Shown one piece after another: positions 34,881-44,431 of a stretch of 64,000 nt of DNA. The notes beneath the pieces were generated by a model, which was not told where the DNA came from, did no database searches, and saw only the letters and a list, made by a program, of their open reading frames with translations. The number at the start of each line of letters is the position of its first letter. Position 1 is the first letter of the stretch. Where the stretch lies: contig SFEA01000012.1 in the NCBI GenBank assembly GCA_004557385.1, forward strand, positions 34,923 through 98,922, written 5' to 3'. Made by a program: the position numbers and the translations under genes. This DNA comes from Bacteroidales bacterium (GTDB taxonomy: Bacteria > Bacteroidota > Bacteroidia > Bacteroidales > Muribaculaceae).

Positions 34881-34907
34881 CAATCCCTGCCGATAGGGCA
34901 GGGATTG
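34881..34907 (-). terminator. Terminator of the fumarate reductase operon
   Basis: CAATCCCTGCC and GGCAGGGATTG form a perfect 11-bp stem around GATAG. On the minus strand a T7 run follows directly, the classic intrinsic form. Confidence 0.9.
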
Positions 34908-34951
34908 CAATGATTATGGTTGATAGAGAGTAAGCCTCTCTAACAGATGCA

Positions 34952-35701
34952 TTAATCTTTCACCTTAGCGCAGATGTATTCGCGGTTGAGGCGAGCGATG
35001 TTGCTCAGGCTGATGTTCTTAGGACATTCGGCAGCGCAGGCACCGGTGTTGGTGCAGTTACCGAATCCCAGTTCGTCCATCTTAGCCACCATAGCCTTAG
35101 CGCGGCGAGCAGCTTCAGCCTTGCCTTGAGGCAGGAGGGCGAATTGGCTAACCTTTGCCGAGACGAAGAGCATAGCTGAACCGTTTTTGCAAGCAGCCAC
35201 ACAGCAGCCGCAGCCAATGCAGGTAGCCGAGTCCATTGCTTCGTCGGCAATCTGCTTAGGAATAGCTATTGCGTTAGCGTCTTGCGCACCGCCGCAGTTG
35301 AACGACACGTAGCCGCCGGCTTGTTGAATCTTGTCGAATGCGTTGCGGTCGACCATCAAGTCCTTGATTACAGGGAATGCAGCCGAGCGCCATGGTTCAA
35401 CAGTGATTGTTTCGCCGTCTTGGAACTTACGCATATAAAGCTGGCAGGTGGTTGCGCCTGTCGATGGGCCGTGAGGGTGTCCATTGATGTAGAGCGAGCA
35501 CATACCGCAGATGCCTTCGCGGCAGTCGTGGTCGAACACGATAGGCTCTTCGCCCTTTTCAACGAGTTGTTCGTTGAGGATATCAAGGGTTTCAAGGAAT
35601 GATGTTTCGGTGTCAGTTTCAACCGAATAAGTCTTGAATTCGCCTTGTGCCTTAGGGCCGGCTTGACGCCAAACCTTAAGATTTACTTTCATATTTGCCA
35701 T
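34952..35701 (-). CDS. frdB: Fumarate reductase / succinate dehydrogenase iron-sulfur subunit
   Basis: A 249-residue subunit. The [2Fe-2S] ligands are in the N-terminal ferredoxin domain ([16 protein letters not shown] and a later Cys in [10 protein letters not shown]). The C-terminal domain has [17 protein letters not shown] and [18 protein letters not shown] for the [4Fe-4S] and [3Fe-4S] clusters. It passes electrons between the flavoprotein and the membrane cytochrome b. In an anaerobic gut Bacteroidales the complex works as a quinol:fumarate reductase, leading to succinate and propionate. It is the last gene of the operon, 27 bp after the flavoprotein gene. Confidence 0.96.
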   Translation of the reverse strand: MANMKVNLKVWRQAGPKAQGEFKTYSVETDTETSFLETLDILNEQLVEKGEEPIVFDHDCREGICGMCSLYINGHPHGPSTGATTCQLYMRKFQDGETITVEPWRSAAFPVIKDLMVDRNAFDKIQQAGGYVSFNCGGAQDANAIAIPKQIADEAMDSATCIGCGCCVAACKNGSAMLFVSAKVSQFALLPQGKAEAARRAKAMVAKMDELGFGNCTNTGACAAECPKNISLSNIARLNREYICAKVKD

Positions 35702-35728
35702 TTGAATTACGTTTTCTTAATTAGTTGA

Positions 35729-37738
35729 TTATGACTTATAGTTACGGGTTTGAACCTTGATAGCCTCGTATTCGAGTGGTTCCTTGATAAGTTGAGGAGC
35801 GGTGTCGTCGTTGCCTTGGTAGTTCCAGCACGATACGTAGAAGTAGTTCTTGTCGTCGCGCTTAGCTTCGCCTTCCTCAGTTTGATATTCTTCGCGGAAG
35901 TGACCACCGCACGATTCGTTGCGGTTGAGTGCATCGTAAGCGATAAGTTCACCCATAGTGATAAAGTCTTTCAAACGGAATGCCTTGTCGAGTTCCACGT
36001 TCATGCCGTCGCCAGCCTTGCCAGGAACGAACAGTTCGGTGTCGAATTCCTTGCGGATGCGTTTGAGTTCCTTGAGGGCTTTTTCAAGACCTTCCTTGGT
36101 GCGACCCATACCAACGTATTCCCACATGATGTGACCGAGTTCCTTGTGGATTGAGTCAACCGACTTGGTACCCTTGATGTTCATGATGCGTTCTTCTTCG
36201 GCGATACAAGCCTTTTCAACTGCCTCGAATTCAGGGAGGTCAGTTGAGAAGTGAGGCACCTGAATCTGGTCGCTCAGGTAGTTTTGGATGGTGTAAGGCA
36301 GCACGAAGTAGCCGTCGGCAAGACCTTGCATGAGCGCCGAAGCACCGAGGCGGTTAGCGCCGTGGTCAGAGAAGTTACATTCGCCGATAGCGAACAAGCC
36401 CTTAACCGATGTTTGCAGTTCGTAGTCAACCCAGATACCGCCCATTGTGTAGTGGATGGCAGGGAATATCATCATTGGGTTGTAATATTTCACGCCGTTG
36501 ATGGTGTTGCCGAGTTCGCCTGGGTTAACGTCGGTGATTTCTTCGTACATATCGAAGAGGTTGCCGTAGCGTTGACGAACCACGTCGATGCCAAGACGGT
36601 TGATTGCTTCAGAGAAGTCGAGGAATACAGCCAGACCGGTGTTGTTCACGCCGAATCCCTTGTCGCAGCGTTCCTTAGCGGCACGCGAAGCCACGTCGCG
36701 AGGCACGAGGTTACCGAATGCCGGGTAGCGGCGTTCCAGATAGTAGTCGCGGTCCTCTTCCGGTATGTCAGAGCCTTTCTTGGTGCCGGCTTGCAGAGCC
36801 TTGGCGTCTTCAATCTTCTTTGGTACCCAGATGCGACCGTCGTTACGCAACGATTCCGACATAAGGGTGAGCTTCGATTGCTTGTCGCCGTGAACAGGAA
36901 TACAAGTTGGGTGAATTTGCACGTAAGCAGGGTTTGCAAAGTAAGCGCCCTTGCGATAGCAAGCCATAGCAGCCGAGCAGTTGCAAGCCATTGCGTTGGT
37001 GCTGAGGAAGTAGGTGTTGCCGTAACCGCCGGTGGCGATAACCACAGCGTGAGCAGCAAAGCGTTCGAATTTGCCGGTAACCAGGTTCTTGGCAACGATA
37101 CCGCGAGCGCGACCGTCAATCATCACCACGTCGTGCATTTCGTAGCGGTTGTAGCTCTTCACCTTGCCCATTTGAATTTGGCGGTTGAGCGAGCTGTAGG
37201 CACCGAGCAGAAGTTGCTGACCGGTTTGACCCTTAGCGTAGAATGTGCGCGATACCTGAGCACCACCAAACGAGCGGTTGGCAAGAGTGCCGCCATATTC
37301 GCGAGCGAAAGGCACACCTTGAGCCACGCATTGGTCGATGATGTTGTTCGACACTTCGGCAAGACGATATACGTTGGCTTCGCGAGCACGATAGTCGCCA
37401 CCCTTCACTGTGTCGTAGAACAGGCGGTAAACCGAGTCGCCGTCGTTCTGATAGTTCTTGGCTGCATTAATACCACCTTGTGCAGCAATCGAGTGAGCAC
37501 GGCGTGGCGAGTCTTGAATGCAGAAGTTGAGCACGTTGAAGCCCATTTCGGCGAGGGTTGATGCAGCCGATGCACCAGCCAGACCGGTACCAACAACGAT
37601 GATGTCGAGTTTACGCTTGTTGGCTGGGTTCACAAGTTTTTGGTGTGCTTTATAGTTAGTCCACTTCTCAGCGACTGGACCTTCAGGAATCTTTGAATCG
37701 ATTACAGGCTGAGCAGCAGTTGTTTTTGTTTCTTCCAT
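35729..37738 (-). CDS. frdA: Fumarate reductase / succinate dehydrogenase flavoprotein subunit
   Basis: The 669-residue subunit binds covalent FAD. It has the dinucleotide motif [20 protein letters not shown], the FAD-linking His in the [20 protein letters not shown] region, [20 protein letters not shown], and the [20 protein letters not shown] end of the FAD domain. The length fits the Bacteroidota B-type enzymes. It reduces fumarate to succinate on the cytoplasmic face. Codon use is visibly biased (GCA/GGT/CGT), as for a highly expressed gene. Confidence 0.97.
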   Translation of the reverse strand: MEETKTTAAQPVIDSKIPEGPVAEKWTNYKAHQKLVNPANKRKLDIIVVGTGLAGASAASTLAEMGFNVLNFCIQDSPRRAHSIAAQGGINAAKNYQNDGDSVYRLFYDTVKGGDYRAREANVYRLAEVSNNIIDQCVAQGVPFAREYGGTLANRSFGGAQVSRTFYAKGQTGQQLLLGAYSSLNRQIQMGKVKSYNRYEMHDVVMIDGRARGIVAKNLVTGKFERFAAHAVVIATGGYGNTYFLSTNAMACNCSAAMACYRKGAYFANPAYVQIHPTCIPVHGDKQSKLTLMSESLRNDGRIWVPKKIEDAKALQAGTKKGSDIPEEDRDYYLERRYPAFGNLVPRDVASRAAKERCDKGFGVNNTGLAVFLDFSEAINRLGIDVVRQRYGNLFDMYEEITDVNPGELGNTINGVKYYNPMMIFPAIHYTMGGIWVDYELQTSVKGLFAIGECNFSDHGANRLGASALMQGLADGYFVLPYTIQNYLSDQIQVPHFSTDLPEFEAVEKACIAEEERIMNIKGTKSVDSIHKELGHIMWEYVGMGRTKEGLEKALKELKRIRKEFDTELFVPGKAGDGMNVELDKAFRLKDFITMGELIAYDALNRNESCGGHFREEYQTEEGEAKRDDKNYFYVSCWNYQGNDDTAPQLIKEPLEYEAIKVQTRNYKS

Positions 37739-37793
37739 AATAGTTGATTTTTTTTGAAAAATTTCTTTAATGGTTATTCACTCAGCTTTAATG

Positions 37794-38711
37794 TTATTCG
37801 CCTTTGCAGCAGTCGCCGCCTTTAGCGCAAGCGCCTTCACCTTTTTGGCATTTGTGACCTTCGGCACAAGCGCCTTCGCCATGGTGGCAAGGACGAGCTT
37901 CAGGGCAGATGCCTTCGGGAGCCGGCATGTTGTGGCAAGCCTTTTCCATGATTTTGAGCTCATAAGCAGGAGTCGGTTTGCCGGCGCAGTCGGGGCAATG
38001 AGCTTTGATAGTGAAAATTACAGCTTCAACGGCAAACAACAGAGCCACTGCAGTAGCCCAAGCGCAAGCTGTGCTCTTGAGGCGAGGCAACCAAGTGTCG
38101 TTGCTTGTGCCAAGTGTTTGGAATGCGCTCCAGAAGCCGTGAGTCATGTGGAACCAGAGGGCGCCAAAACCGATGAGGTAGATTACGAGAACAACCCATC
38201 CGAGAGGACCACCGAATTGGTGCATGATTTGACCCCAGCCATCAGATGCTGCGATGGTGTGCTCAGCGCCGGTCATCGGGCATACAGCCACCGATTCGAG
38301 TTCCAGGCATGGGAACAATTCGGCAAGCATCATGCGGCCCCAGAACTGATAGAGGTGAAGCACTGTGAAGCAGGCAATCACCACGCCGAGGGCAAGCATG
38401 TTTTGCGATGCCCATTCAACCGACTTCGGGCGGGCAGTTACCTCATAAGCATCGTTGCCGCGAGCCTTCTTGTTTTGAAGGGTGAGCCAGAATGCATAGA
38501 TGATGTGAATCACAAACAGTGCGGCAAGACCAAGTGTAGCCGCTACAGCATACCAGTTAGCACCGAGAATACCGCAAATCTTGTTGTAAGCCTCTGGGCT
38601 AAAGATTGCCACTGCATTCATCAGCACGTGGAATGTTAAAAATAGGATGAGGGCGATACCGGTAACCGACATCACAACCTTTCTTCCTATAGAAGATTTT
38701 GATAACCACAT
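37794..38711 (-). CDS. frdC: Fumarate reductase cytochrome b subunit with a Cys-rich tail
   Basis: The first 238 residues form the five-helix, di-heme cytochrome b of B-type fumarate reductases, with His ligands in LTFHVLMN, FVIHIIYAF, TVLHLYQF and WFHMTHGFW. The family normally ends near residue 230-240. Here 67 further residues (239-305) carry ten cysteines in short Gly/Glu/Lys-rich units (CAEGHKCQKGEGACAKGG), plus several His. That tail looks able to bind metal or to form disulfides. It leads the operon frdC-frdA-frdB behind a consensus promoter. Confidence 0.92.
   Translation of the reverse strand: MWLSKSSIGRKVVMSVTGIALILFLTFHVLMNAVAIFSPEAYNKICGILGANWYAVAATLGLAALFVIHIIYAFWLTLQNKKARGNDAYEVTARPKSVEWASQNMLALGVVIACFTVLHLYQFWGRMMLAELFPCLELESVAVCPMTGAEHTIAASDGWGQIMHQFGGPLGWVVLVIYLIGFGALWFHMTHGFWSAFQTLGTSNDTWLPRLKSTACAWATAVALLFAVEAVIFTIKAHCPDCAGKPTPAYELKIMEKACHNMPAPEGICPEARPCHHGEGACAEGHKCQKGEGACAKGGDCCKGE
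37797..37997 (-). other. Cys-rich C-terminal extension of the cytochrome b subunit
   Basis: Residues 239-305 hold Cys at 239, 242, 259, 269, 275, 282, 288, 295, 301 and 302. Imperfect repeats of the form C-x(5/6)-C with GEGACA occur twice. Confidence 0.8.
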
Positions 38712-38778
38712 AGTGAGTGTTGAGAATTTAAGTTATTAAAATTGAGTTAATTATTTTGTTGTCATTGTTTATGTTTTG

Positions 38779-38809
38779 CAAATTTACCGATAATTATGCT
38801 CTTTAGCAA
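38779..38809 (-). promoter_or_regulatory. Promoter of the fumarate reductase operon
   Basis: On the minus strand, TTG (38809-38807), a 20-bp spacer and TAAATTTG (38786-38779) are an exact consensus match, 68 bp before the frdC start. Confidence 0.8.
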
Positions 38810-38982
38810 CAATTGGCGAAAAAATTCTTTAATAAAAATCTATGTTTCGCAACACATTTTTCGGGTTTGTGCAAGCCGATAATGGCTGATTGCGGCGTGT
38901 TTTGGACGGCAATGCGCTTGCCGATGTGAGTGTGGGCAAGGTTGGGATTGCTGCATTGCTTTTCGATGCGGAACGACGGGGC

Positions 38983-39606
38983 TCAGAGGATGTTCAGCAG
39001 GTGAAGCTCGTGGCGCAGGGTGGGGCAGTCGACAAACCGTATGCCCTTGATGCCCACGGCTTCGCAACCGTCGATGTTGGCTTGTTTGTCGTCGACGAAC
39101 ACACATTCTTCGGCAGTGAGATTCCAGCGGTTGAGGGCGCAACGATAGATGGCGGCTTCGGGCTTCAACAGGTGTTCTTCGCAGGAGAGCACTCGGTCGT
39201 GCAGCAGCCCGAACAGGTGGCTATAGTTGCGCATGGTTTCATACACCTTGCTCGACCAGTTGCTCAGTCCGTAAAGGCGATAGCCGCTCGAGCGTAGTTC
39301 GCTAAGCAGTTGATGCATGCCCGGCACTTCGCCCGTCACCACCTCTTGAAAGCGCTTGTCGAAGGCGTCGAACAGCTCGGCGCACGCCGGGTGCTGCTGT
39401 TTGAGCATGTCCACTTGGCGTGCAAAGGGAATGAGTTCGCGGTCGAGGCTCGAATAGGTTTCTTCGGCGAGCACCACTTGCATAAATTCGGCAAAAGCAG
39501 CCTCGCTCACTCGATAGTCGGCGCGTAGCACGGCAAAAAACCTGTCGAAATCGTAGTCGACAAGCACGCGTCCAAAGTCGAGGAGTAATGTGGTGATTTT
39601 TGCCAT
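38983..39606 (-). CDS. HAD-superfamily hydrolase (subfamily IA)
   Basis: The start is the ATG at 39606 (MAKITTLLLDFGRVLVDYDF); the longer open frame is a shadow of the sialidase gene. The 207-residue protein has motif I LLLDFGRVLVD, where the usual second Asp is Arg, motif II LYGLSNWSSK, the motif III lysine in LLKPEAAIY and motif IV VFVDDKQANIDGC. It resembles the HAD protein at 7991 in overall plan. Substrate unknown. It follows the sialidase gene on the same strand at 83 bp. Confidence 0.85.
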   Translation of the reverse strand: MAKITTLLLDFGRVLVDYDFDRFFAVLRADYRVSEAAFAEFMQVVLAEETYSSLDRELIPFARQVDMLKQQHPACAELFDAFDKRFQEVVTGEVPGMHQLLSELRSSGYRLYGLSNWSSKVYETMRNYSHLFGLLHDRVLSCEEHLLKPEAAIYRCALNRWNLTAEECVFVDDKQANIDGCEAVGIKGIRFVDCPTLRHELHLLNIL

Positions 39607-39689
39607 AATGTTGTCAATAGTGTAATGAAGTTCGGCATTATTGCCGTGTTGCCTCTTGATGGGTGTTTCTTTTGCTGCCAAAGGGCGTT

Positions 39690-41063
39690 TCAGCGGCGCT
39701 TGAGGAAGTTGGCGCGATGAGTCTTGTTTTTGGAGTAGACACATTCGCCGCCCGTGATTTCCTTGAGCGAGAAGGTGCGGAAAGTGATGTCGTAGATGTC
39801 GGTGTGCTGGCTGCCCAGACGCAGCATGCAACCGTTGTCCTCGTAGGCGAATGCGATGTTTCCGTTGGCGTCGACCACCATAGTGGAATAAGCCGAGCGG
39901 CGGTCGGTGACAGCAAATCGTGTCCAACCGGTGGCAAATGCTTCGGGGCGGGCAAAGTCGGCAGCTGAGTTGAGCACTTTCCAATAAACCGACACGTTGC
40001 AACGGCGGTCGATGTTGCTCTCCAGCGGTTCGGCGCTGCCAAAAGGCGTCGACTGCAAAGCCACATACACAGCGTTGCCCTTGCTGTCGCGGGCCGGCAC
40101 AATTAGGATTTCGCCGTTGCAGGCGTTGTTTTGGGTTGCGGTGCCGCCATCGAGCGATGTAGAAGCCACGGGGTTAGCCCATTCGCCTTGAGCGGAGGCT
40201 GTGTCGGTGTAGCGGAATATGTTGAAGTAGCGACCGCCAAACATGCGGCAGCTAAGCAAGACGCTTCCGTCGGGCAGTTCTTCAATCTTGGCTTCGTCGC
40301 CTTGCGGAGCCGGGCAGGCATCAGAGCCGCCGAGAGGATGCCATTTGCCGCCGAAATCGTCGGAATAAACCACCAGGCTGCCACGATTGGTGGTGAGCAC
40401 CGAATAGATGCGGTAGTATGAGCCATGCTTCACCAAGCTGCTCTGGCAGATGCGTCCGCTGGCAAAAAACAGGCGATAGACAGGCACTTTGTTCAGCCCC
40501 TGGGTTTGAGCCGACGGTGTGTCGTAGAGGCTATATATTTCGGGCGTCACTTCCTCGCCTTGCCAAGTGTAACCGCCATCGGTGCTGTAGTAGCGCCCCA
40601 CTTTTTGGGCATTGCTCAGGTCGAGGGCGTAGGAGCTGCCGTCGGCATTCACGCTCACAGTGCTGCGGCCGTAGCTCACTGTGCCCGAAGCGCACATCAG
40701 CAGCATGCGTCCACTCTCGCGGTCGCACACCACGGCAGCGTCGCCGTGGCCCACGTCGAAGCCTTTGTTGCCCTTGCCTTCAGCCACCATTTGCACAGCA
40801 GGTTGCCAAGTGTTGCCGCAGTCGGTGCTGCGTCGCGCCACGATGCTGATGTTTCCCACCGAACCGATGTCGCCCCAAGCGGTGGCGTCGGTCACGCCCG
40901 AGCGGTCGTCGGTGAAGTAGATTAGCGTTTTGCCGTGGGCAAGCAGAGCCGGAATGCGATAGAACACATGGTTGGCAGTGTCGCTTTCAAACAACACGGT
41001 TTGCGCCTGCATCGATGCGCTCAAGGCGGCAAAGCCGCAGATGATGGTAGCTAATAGTTTCAT
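39690..41063 (-). CDS. Secreted sialidase (GH33)
   Basis: The 457-residue enzyme has a signal peptide (ending SMQAQ). The FRIP motif appears as VFYRIPALL, three Asp boxes are visible (STDCGNTW, STDGGYTW, SDDFGGKW), and the catalytic Tyr/Arg region is near the C terminus (DRRSAYSTMVVDANG, FAYEDNG). It removes terminal sialic acid from host or dietary glycans in the periplasm or at the surface. With the GH20 enzyme at 46.6 kb and anSME at 20.8 kb it points to mucin use. No sialic-acid catabolic (nan) genes lie nearby. Confidence 0.93.
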   Translation of the reverse strand: MKLLATIICGFAALSASMQAQTVLFESDTANHVFYRIPALLAHGKTLIYFTDDRSGVTDATAWGDIGSVGNISIVARRSTDCGNTWQPAVQMVAEGKGNKGFDVGHGDAAVVCDRESGRMLLMCASGTVSYGRSTVSVNADGSSYALDLSNAQKVGRYYSTDGGYTWQGEEVTPEIYSLYDTPSAQTQGLNKVPVYRLFFASGRICQSSLVKHGSYYRIYSVLTTNRGSLVVYSDDFGGKWHPLGGSDACPAPQGDEAKIEELPDGSVLLSCRMFGGRYFNIFRYTDTASAQGEWANPVASTSLDGGTATQNNACNGEILIVPARDSKGNAVYVALQSTPFGSAEPLESNIDRRCNVSVYWKVLNSAADFARPEAFATGWTRFAVTDRRSAYSTMVVDANGNIAFAYEDNGCMLRLGSQHTDIYDITFRTFSLKEITGGECVYSKNKTHRANFLKRR

Positions 41064-41197
41064 TGTTCAGGGGGAGTGGGGTTTATGTGTAAGATAAAAA
41101 ATGTTTTGTCGCCGGGTTATTGTTAGAATTATTATAATGGTTCGATGCAAAGATAATATTTTTTTCTAACTTTACACGACTAAAACTATTACGCAAA

Positions 41198-41953
41198 ATG
41201 ATTAAACGATTTGAACTACCATATCCACCTGCCGGCGAAAACCGCTTTGTGCACCTTTATCTGCCCGACGACTACGATGAGAGCGACGAGCGTTACCCGG
41301 TGCTGTATATGTTCGACGGTCACAATATGTTTCGCGACAGCGATGCCACCTACGGCACATGCTGGGGCATGAAAGATTTTCTCGACCAGTGGGATAAGCG
41401 GCTGATTGTGGTGGGATTGGAGTGCTCGCACACTGGCAACAGCCGCCTGAGCGAGTATTCGCCCTATAACTTCCGCACTCGCTCGTCGGGAGCGATTAAG
41501 GGCATAGGCGACTTGACTATGCAGTGGATTGTGGAAACGGTGAAGCCTCACATCGATGCCAACTATCGCACCTGGTGGCACCGTGAAGCCACGGCAATAG
41601 GCGGCTCGTCGATGGGCGGACTGATGGCACTGTATGCGATATTGCGCTACAACCGCTGGTTCTCGAAGGCGGCTGTGGTGTCGCCAGCCATCAGCTTTGT
41701 GATGCGCCAAATGCGTGCCGAGGCGCTCAAGGCAAAGCTCGACCCCGACACCCGCATCTTTTTCAGCTGGGGCTCGAAGGAGTGGCGCGGCAGCGACCGC
41801 CCAACCACGCGCAACATCACCGAGCTTGAGGACATTGTGCTAAAGCAGGGCGTGCGCACGTGGCTCTATCACCAGATTGGAGGCCATCACTGCGAAGCTG
41901 ACTGGGCTGTGCAGGTGCCCACGTGGATGAATTTCATGTGGAAGATGCCTTGA
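41198..41953 (+). CDS. Esterase (alpha/beta hydrolase, esterase D/Fes-like)
   Basis: A 251-residue protein without a signal peptide. RFVHLYLPDDYDESDERYPV and LYMFDGHNMF are the typical start of the putative-esterase family (PF00756). The nucleophile is Ser138 in GSSMGG, and the catalytic His is in QIGGHHCEADW. It likely cleaves acyl or feruloyl-type esters in the cytoplasm; the substrate is unknown. A related esterase gene lies at 45668. Confidence 0.88.
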   Translation: MIKRFELPYPPAGENRFVHLYLPDDYDESDERYPVLYMFDGHNMFRDSDATYGTCWGMKDFLDQWDKRLIVVGLECSHTGNSRLSEYSPYNFRTRSSGAIKGIGDLTMQWIVETVKPHIDANYRTWWHREATAIGGSSMGGLMALYAILRYNRWFSKAAVVSPAISFVMRQMRAEALKAKLDPDTRIFFSWGSKEWRGSDRPTTRNITELEDIVLKQGVRTWLYHQIGGHHCEADWAVQVPTWMNFMWKMP

Positions 41954-42042
41954 GCGGCGCTTGCGGTGAACGAATTGCCGCTGCGATGCGTTTTTTGATA
42001 TATATTAATAAGGAATAATAACGAAAATAAAACCGAACTTAT

Positions 42043-42984
42043 ATGAAAACAAGAATAACCGAACTGTTTGGCATAGAATTGCCAGTTATTGCCGGAGGTA
42101 TGGTGTGGTGCAGCGGTTGGCGCTTGGCGTCGGCAGTGAGCAACGCCGGTGGCTTGGGACTGTTGGGAGCCGGAAGCATGCACCCCGAAACGCTTGCCGA
42201 GCACATCGACAAGATGAATGCAGCCACCACCAAGCCGTGGGGCGTGAACCTGCCGCTGATGTATCCCGAAATCGACCGCGTGATTCAGCTCATCATCGAC
42301 AAGGGCGTGAAGGTGGTGTTCACCTCAGCCGGTTCGCCCAAGAAATACACCGCCCGGTTTCACGAGGCAGGCATCAAGGTGGCGCACGTGGTGGCAAGCA
42401 GCAAGTTTGCCGCTAAATGCGAGGAGGCCGGCGTAGATGCCGTGGTGGCAGAAGGCTTTGAGGCAGGCGGTCACAACGGACGCGAAGAGCTCACTACCAT
42501 GGCGCTGATTCCGCAGGTGCGCAGAGCCACGTCGTTGCCGCTGATTGCCGCCGGAGGCATCGGTTCGGGCGAAGCTATGCTGGCAGCCATGGCGCTCGGC
42601 GCCGAAGGTGTGCAGATAGGCACCCTGTTTGCCGTGAGCCAGGAAAGCTCGGCGTCGCCGCTGTTTAAGCAATGTTGCGTGGAGCTTGGCGAAGATTCCA
42701 CCATGCTGGCGCTGAAGAAAGTGTCGCCAACGCGATTGATAAAGAATGCCTTGTACGACCGCATAGCCCAAGCCGAAGCCCGCGGCGCCGAAGCCGACGA
42801 GCTGCGTGCCATACTCGGACCAAAGGCATCGAAGCGTGGCATCTTTGAAGGCGACATCGAGAACGGCGAACTCGAAATCGGTCAGGTGGTTGCCGGCATC
42901 AATGCTGTGCGCCCCGTGGCTGACATCATGCACGACTTGGTTGAAGGCTACGATGCAGCCCTTAACCGCATAAATAAATTATAA
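42043..42984 (+). CDS. Nitronate monooxygenase-like flavoprotein (NPD/FabK family)
   Basis: A 313-residue TIM-barrel FMN protein. The family blocks are PVIAGGMVWCSGWRLASAVS, GLGLLGAGSMHPETL, VVAEGFEAGGHNG (with the catalytic-site His of the family), PLIAAGGIGSGEAMLAAMAL and GAEGVQIGTLFAVSQES. Members are nitronate monooxygenases or FabK-type enoyl-ACP reductases, and the sequence alone does not decide which. It is 11 bp before the carbonic anhydrase gene and may share its transcript. Confidence 0.85.
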   Translation: MKTRITELFGIELPVIAGGMVWCSGWRLASAVSNAGGLGLLGAGSMHPETLAEHIDKMNAATTKPWGVNLPLMYPEIDRVIQLIIDKGVKVVFTSAGSPKKYTARFHEAGIKVAHVVASSKFAAKCEEAGVDAVVAEGFEAGGHNGREELTTMALIPQVRRATSLPLIAAGGIGSGEAMLAAMALGAEGVQIGTLFAVSQESSASPLFKQCCVELGEDSTMLALKKVSPTRLIKNALYDRIAQAEARGAEADELRAILGPKASKRGIFEGDIENGELEIGQVVAGINAVRPVADIMHDLVEGYDAALNRINKL

Positions 42985-42995
42985 AACAGTGAATT

Positions 42996-43541
42996 ATGAT
43001 AAACGAAATACTGAAATACAACCGTGAGTTTGTGGCAGAAAAAGGATATGAATCCTATCTAACTGATAAATATCCCGACAAGAAAATTGCCATTGTGAGT
43101 TGTATGGACACGCGCCTCACAAAACTGCTGCCGGCAGCTTTGGGTCTGCGTAACGGCGACGTGAAAATTATAAAAAACGCAGGCGGTGTAATCACCAATC
43201 CGTTCGACAGCACTATGCGCAGCTTGCTGGTGGGCGTATATGAATTGGGTGTTGAGGAAATTATGATTGTTGGACACACCGATTGCGGTGTGCAGGGGAT
43301 GGACGGAGAAGAGATGCTGCACCTGATGCGTCAGCGAGGTGTCGACGATGAGCACATCTCGCTCATGAAGCATTGCGGCATCGACCTTGAGAAGTGGCTT
43401 CACGGCTTCGACAACGTGGATGAGGCAGTGAAAGAGACTGTCGACTTAGTACGCAACCATCCGCTCATGCCTGCCGACATTACGGTGCGTGGCTACATTA
43501 TGGATTCAACCACCGGTCTGCTCAGCGAGGTGAATGATTAG
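42996..43541 (+). CDS. Beta-class carbonic anhydrase
   Basis: The 181-residue protein has the zinc ligands Cys36 (SCMDTR, with the Asp38-Arg40 dyad), His94 and Cys97 (GHTDCG). KNAGGVITNP is the usual conserved turn. This is the short beta-CA subtype common in anaerobes. It interconverts CO2 and bicarbonate, which supports the carboxylation steps of succinate-producing metabolism. Its stop overlaps that of the convergent S51 gene by 4 bp. Confidence 0.92.
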   Translation: MINEILKYNREFVAEKGYESYLTDKYPDKKIAIVSCMDTRLTKLLPAALGLRNGDVKIIKNAGGVITNPFDSTMRSLLVGVYELGVEEIMIVGHTDCGVQGMDGEEMLHLMRQRGVDDEHISLMKHCGIDLEKWLHGFDNVDEAVKETVDLVRNHPLMPADITVRGYIMDSTTGLLSEVND

Positions 43542-44266
43542 ATGAACGGGAGCTGCATCACTTGGCCGTTTTCGCCCACTTTGCGTAGCACGCCGTTTTC
43601 CACAACAAAAAACTCGCCGTGAATCTGCTCAACGCCGTTTTTGCCGAGCAGATATGTGCCGTCGGGGAAGGCATAGAATCGGTGTCCGAGTATGCTGTCG
43701 GGCATAGCCAAATCGCGAAAGGCGTGTTTCCCGCCCGTGAGCGAATCTTTATATAGATAGTAGTGTGGCAAAATCTGCACCTCGGTGAGTCCGAGTCCGG
43801 GCAAGAAGCGTTTATATCGGGGGTCGGTGGCTTCGCCCTCCTCCTCGGGCAATGCATACACCACACGTGCGCAGTTCATCGAGCCGGCAGAGATGCCCAT
43901 CACCACGCCTTGATAGCCGGTTAGCAGCGACGCCAAATCGATTTCGCGAATGAATGCGTTTTGCGAAGGCACATGTCCGCCGCCCATGATGATGAAGTCG
44001 CTTTCGGCAACGAGCTGCGCGGCGTTGTCGGCAGTGCGGCGGTCGAGCAGCGTGTATTTTTCGAACCTGAATCCGGCATCTTCAAGAGCCTTGCGCATGC
44101 AGCCCGAACAATGGTCGCTCCAAGGAGCATTGTCGGGGTAGGTGGTTACGAAAATGCACTTTGATGGCTGCTTCACTGCTTCGCGCAGGTTGCTGAGGAA
44201 ATTGTTGGCGGGGTTGATGGCTCCGTCCATCGACACGCTTGGGCTGCTTGTTAGAAAGTACTGCAT
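43538..44266 (-). CDS. S51-type peptidase / type 1 glutamine amidotransferase-like protein
   Basis: A 242-residue cytoplasmic protein related to peptidase E and cyanophycinase. Ser126 in VVMGISAGSMNCA is the expected nucleophile on the elbow, and LPHYYLYKD gives the probable catalytic His. FIIMGGGHVPSQNAF is the other hallmark. It likely cleaves Asp-X dipeptides or a related substrate. It is convergent with the carbonic anhydrase gene, and nothing in the context narrows the role. Confidence 0.85.
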   Translation of the reverse strand: MQYFLTSSPSVSMDGAINPANNFLSNLREAVKQPSKCIFVTTYPDNAPWSDHCSGCMRKALEDAGFRFEKYTLLDRRTADNAAQLVAESDFIIMGGGHVPSQNAFIREIDLASLLTGYQGVVMGISAGSMNCARVVYALPEEEGEATDPRYKRFLPGLGLTEVQILPHYYLYKDSLTGGKHAFRDLAMPDSILGHRFYAFPDGTYLLGKNGVEQIHGEFFVVENGVLRKVGENGQVMQLPFI

Positions 44267-44431
44267 CGCAAATTTTTGGTTGTTTTTTTATTATTCTCTT
44301 GAAAAATGTTTACAAAGTTATAGAAAATAATTATTTTTGCAAAAACGATTACAAACTCGTTTTGCAAACGGCGTGTTTGCTTTCAAAATGAAATTGAATT
44401 AAAGCTGTTGATGTCAAATAATTACCCGGAT

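Noticed and set aside
36251..37561. 436-residue plus-strand open frame in the fumarate reductase flavoprotein gene
   Set aside because: Shadow of frdA; no family features.
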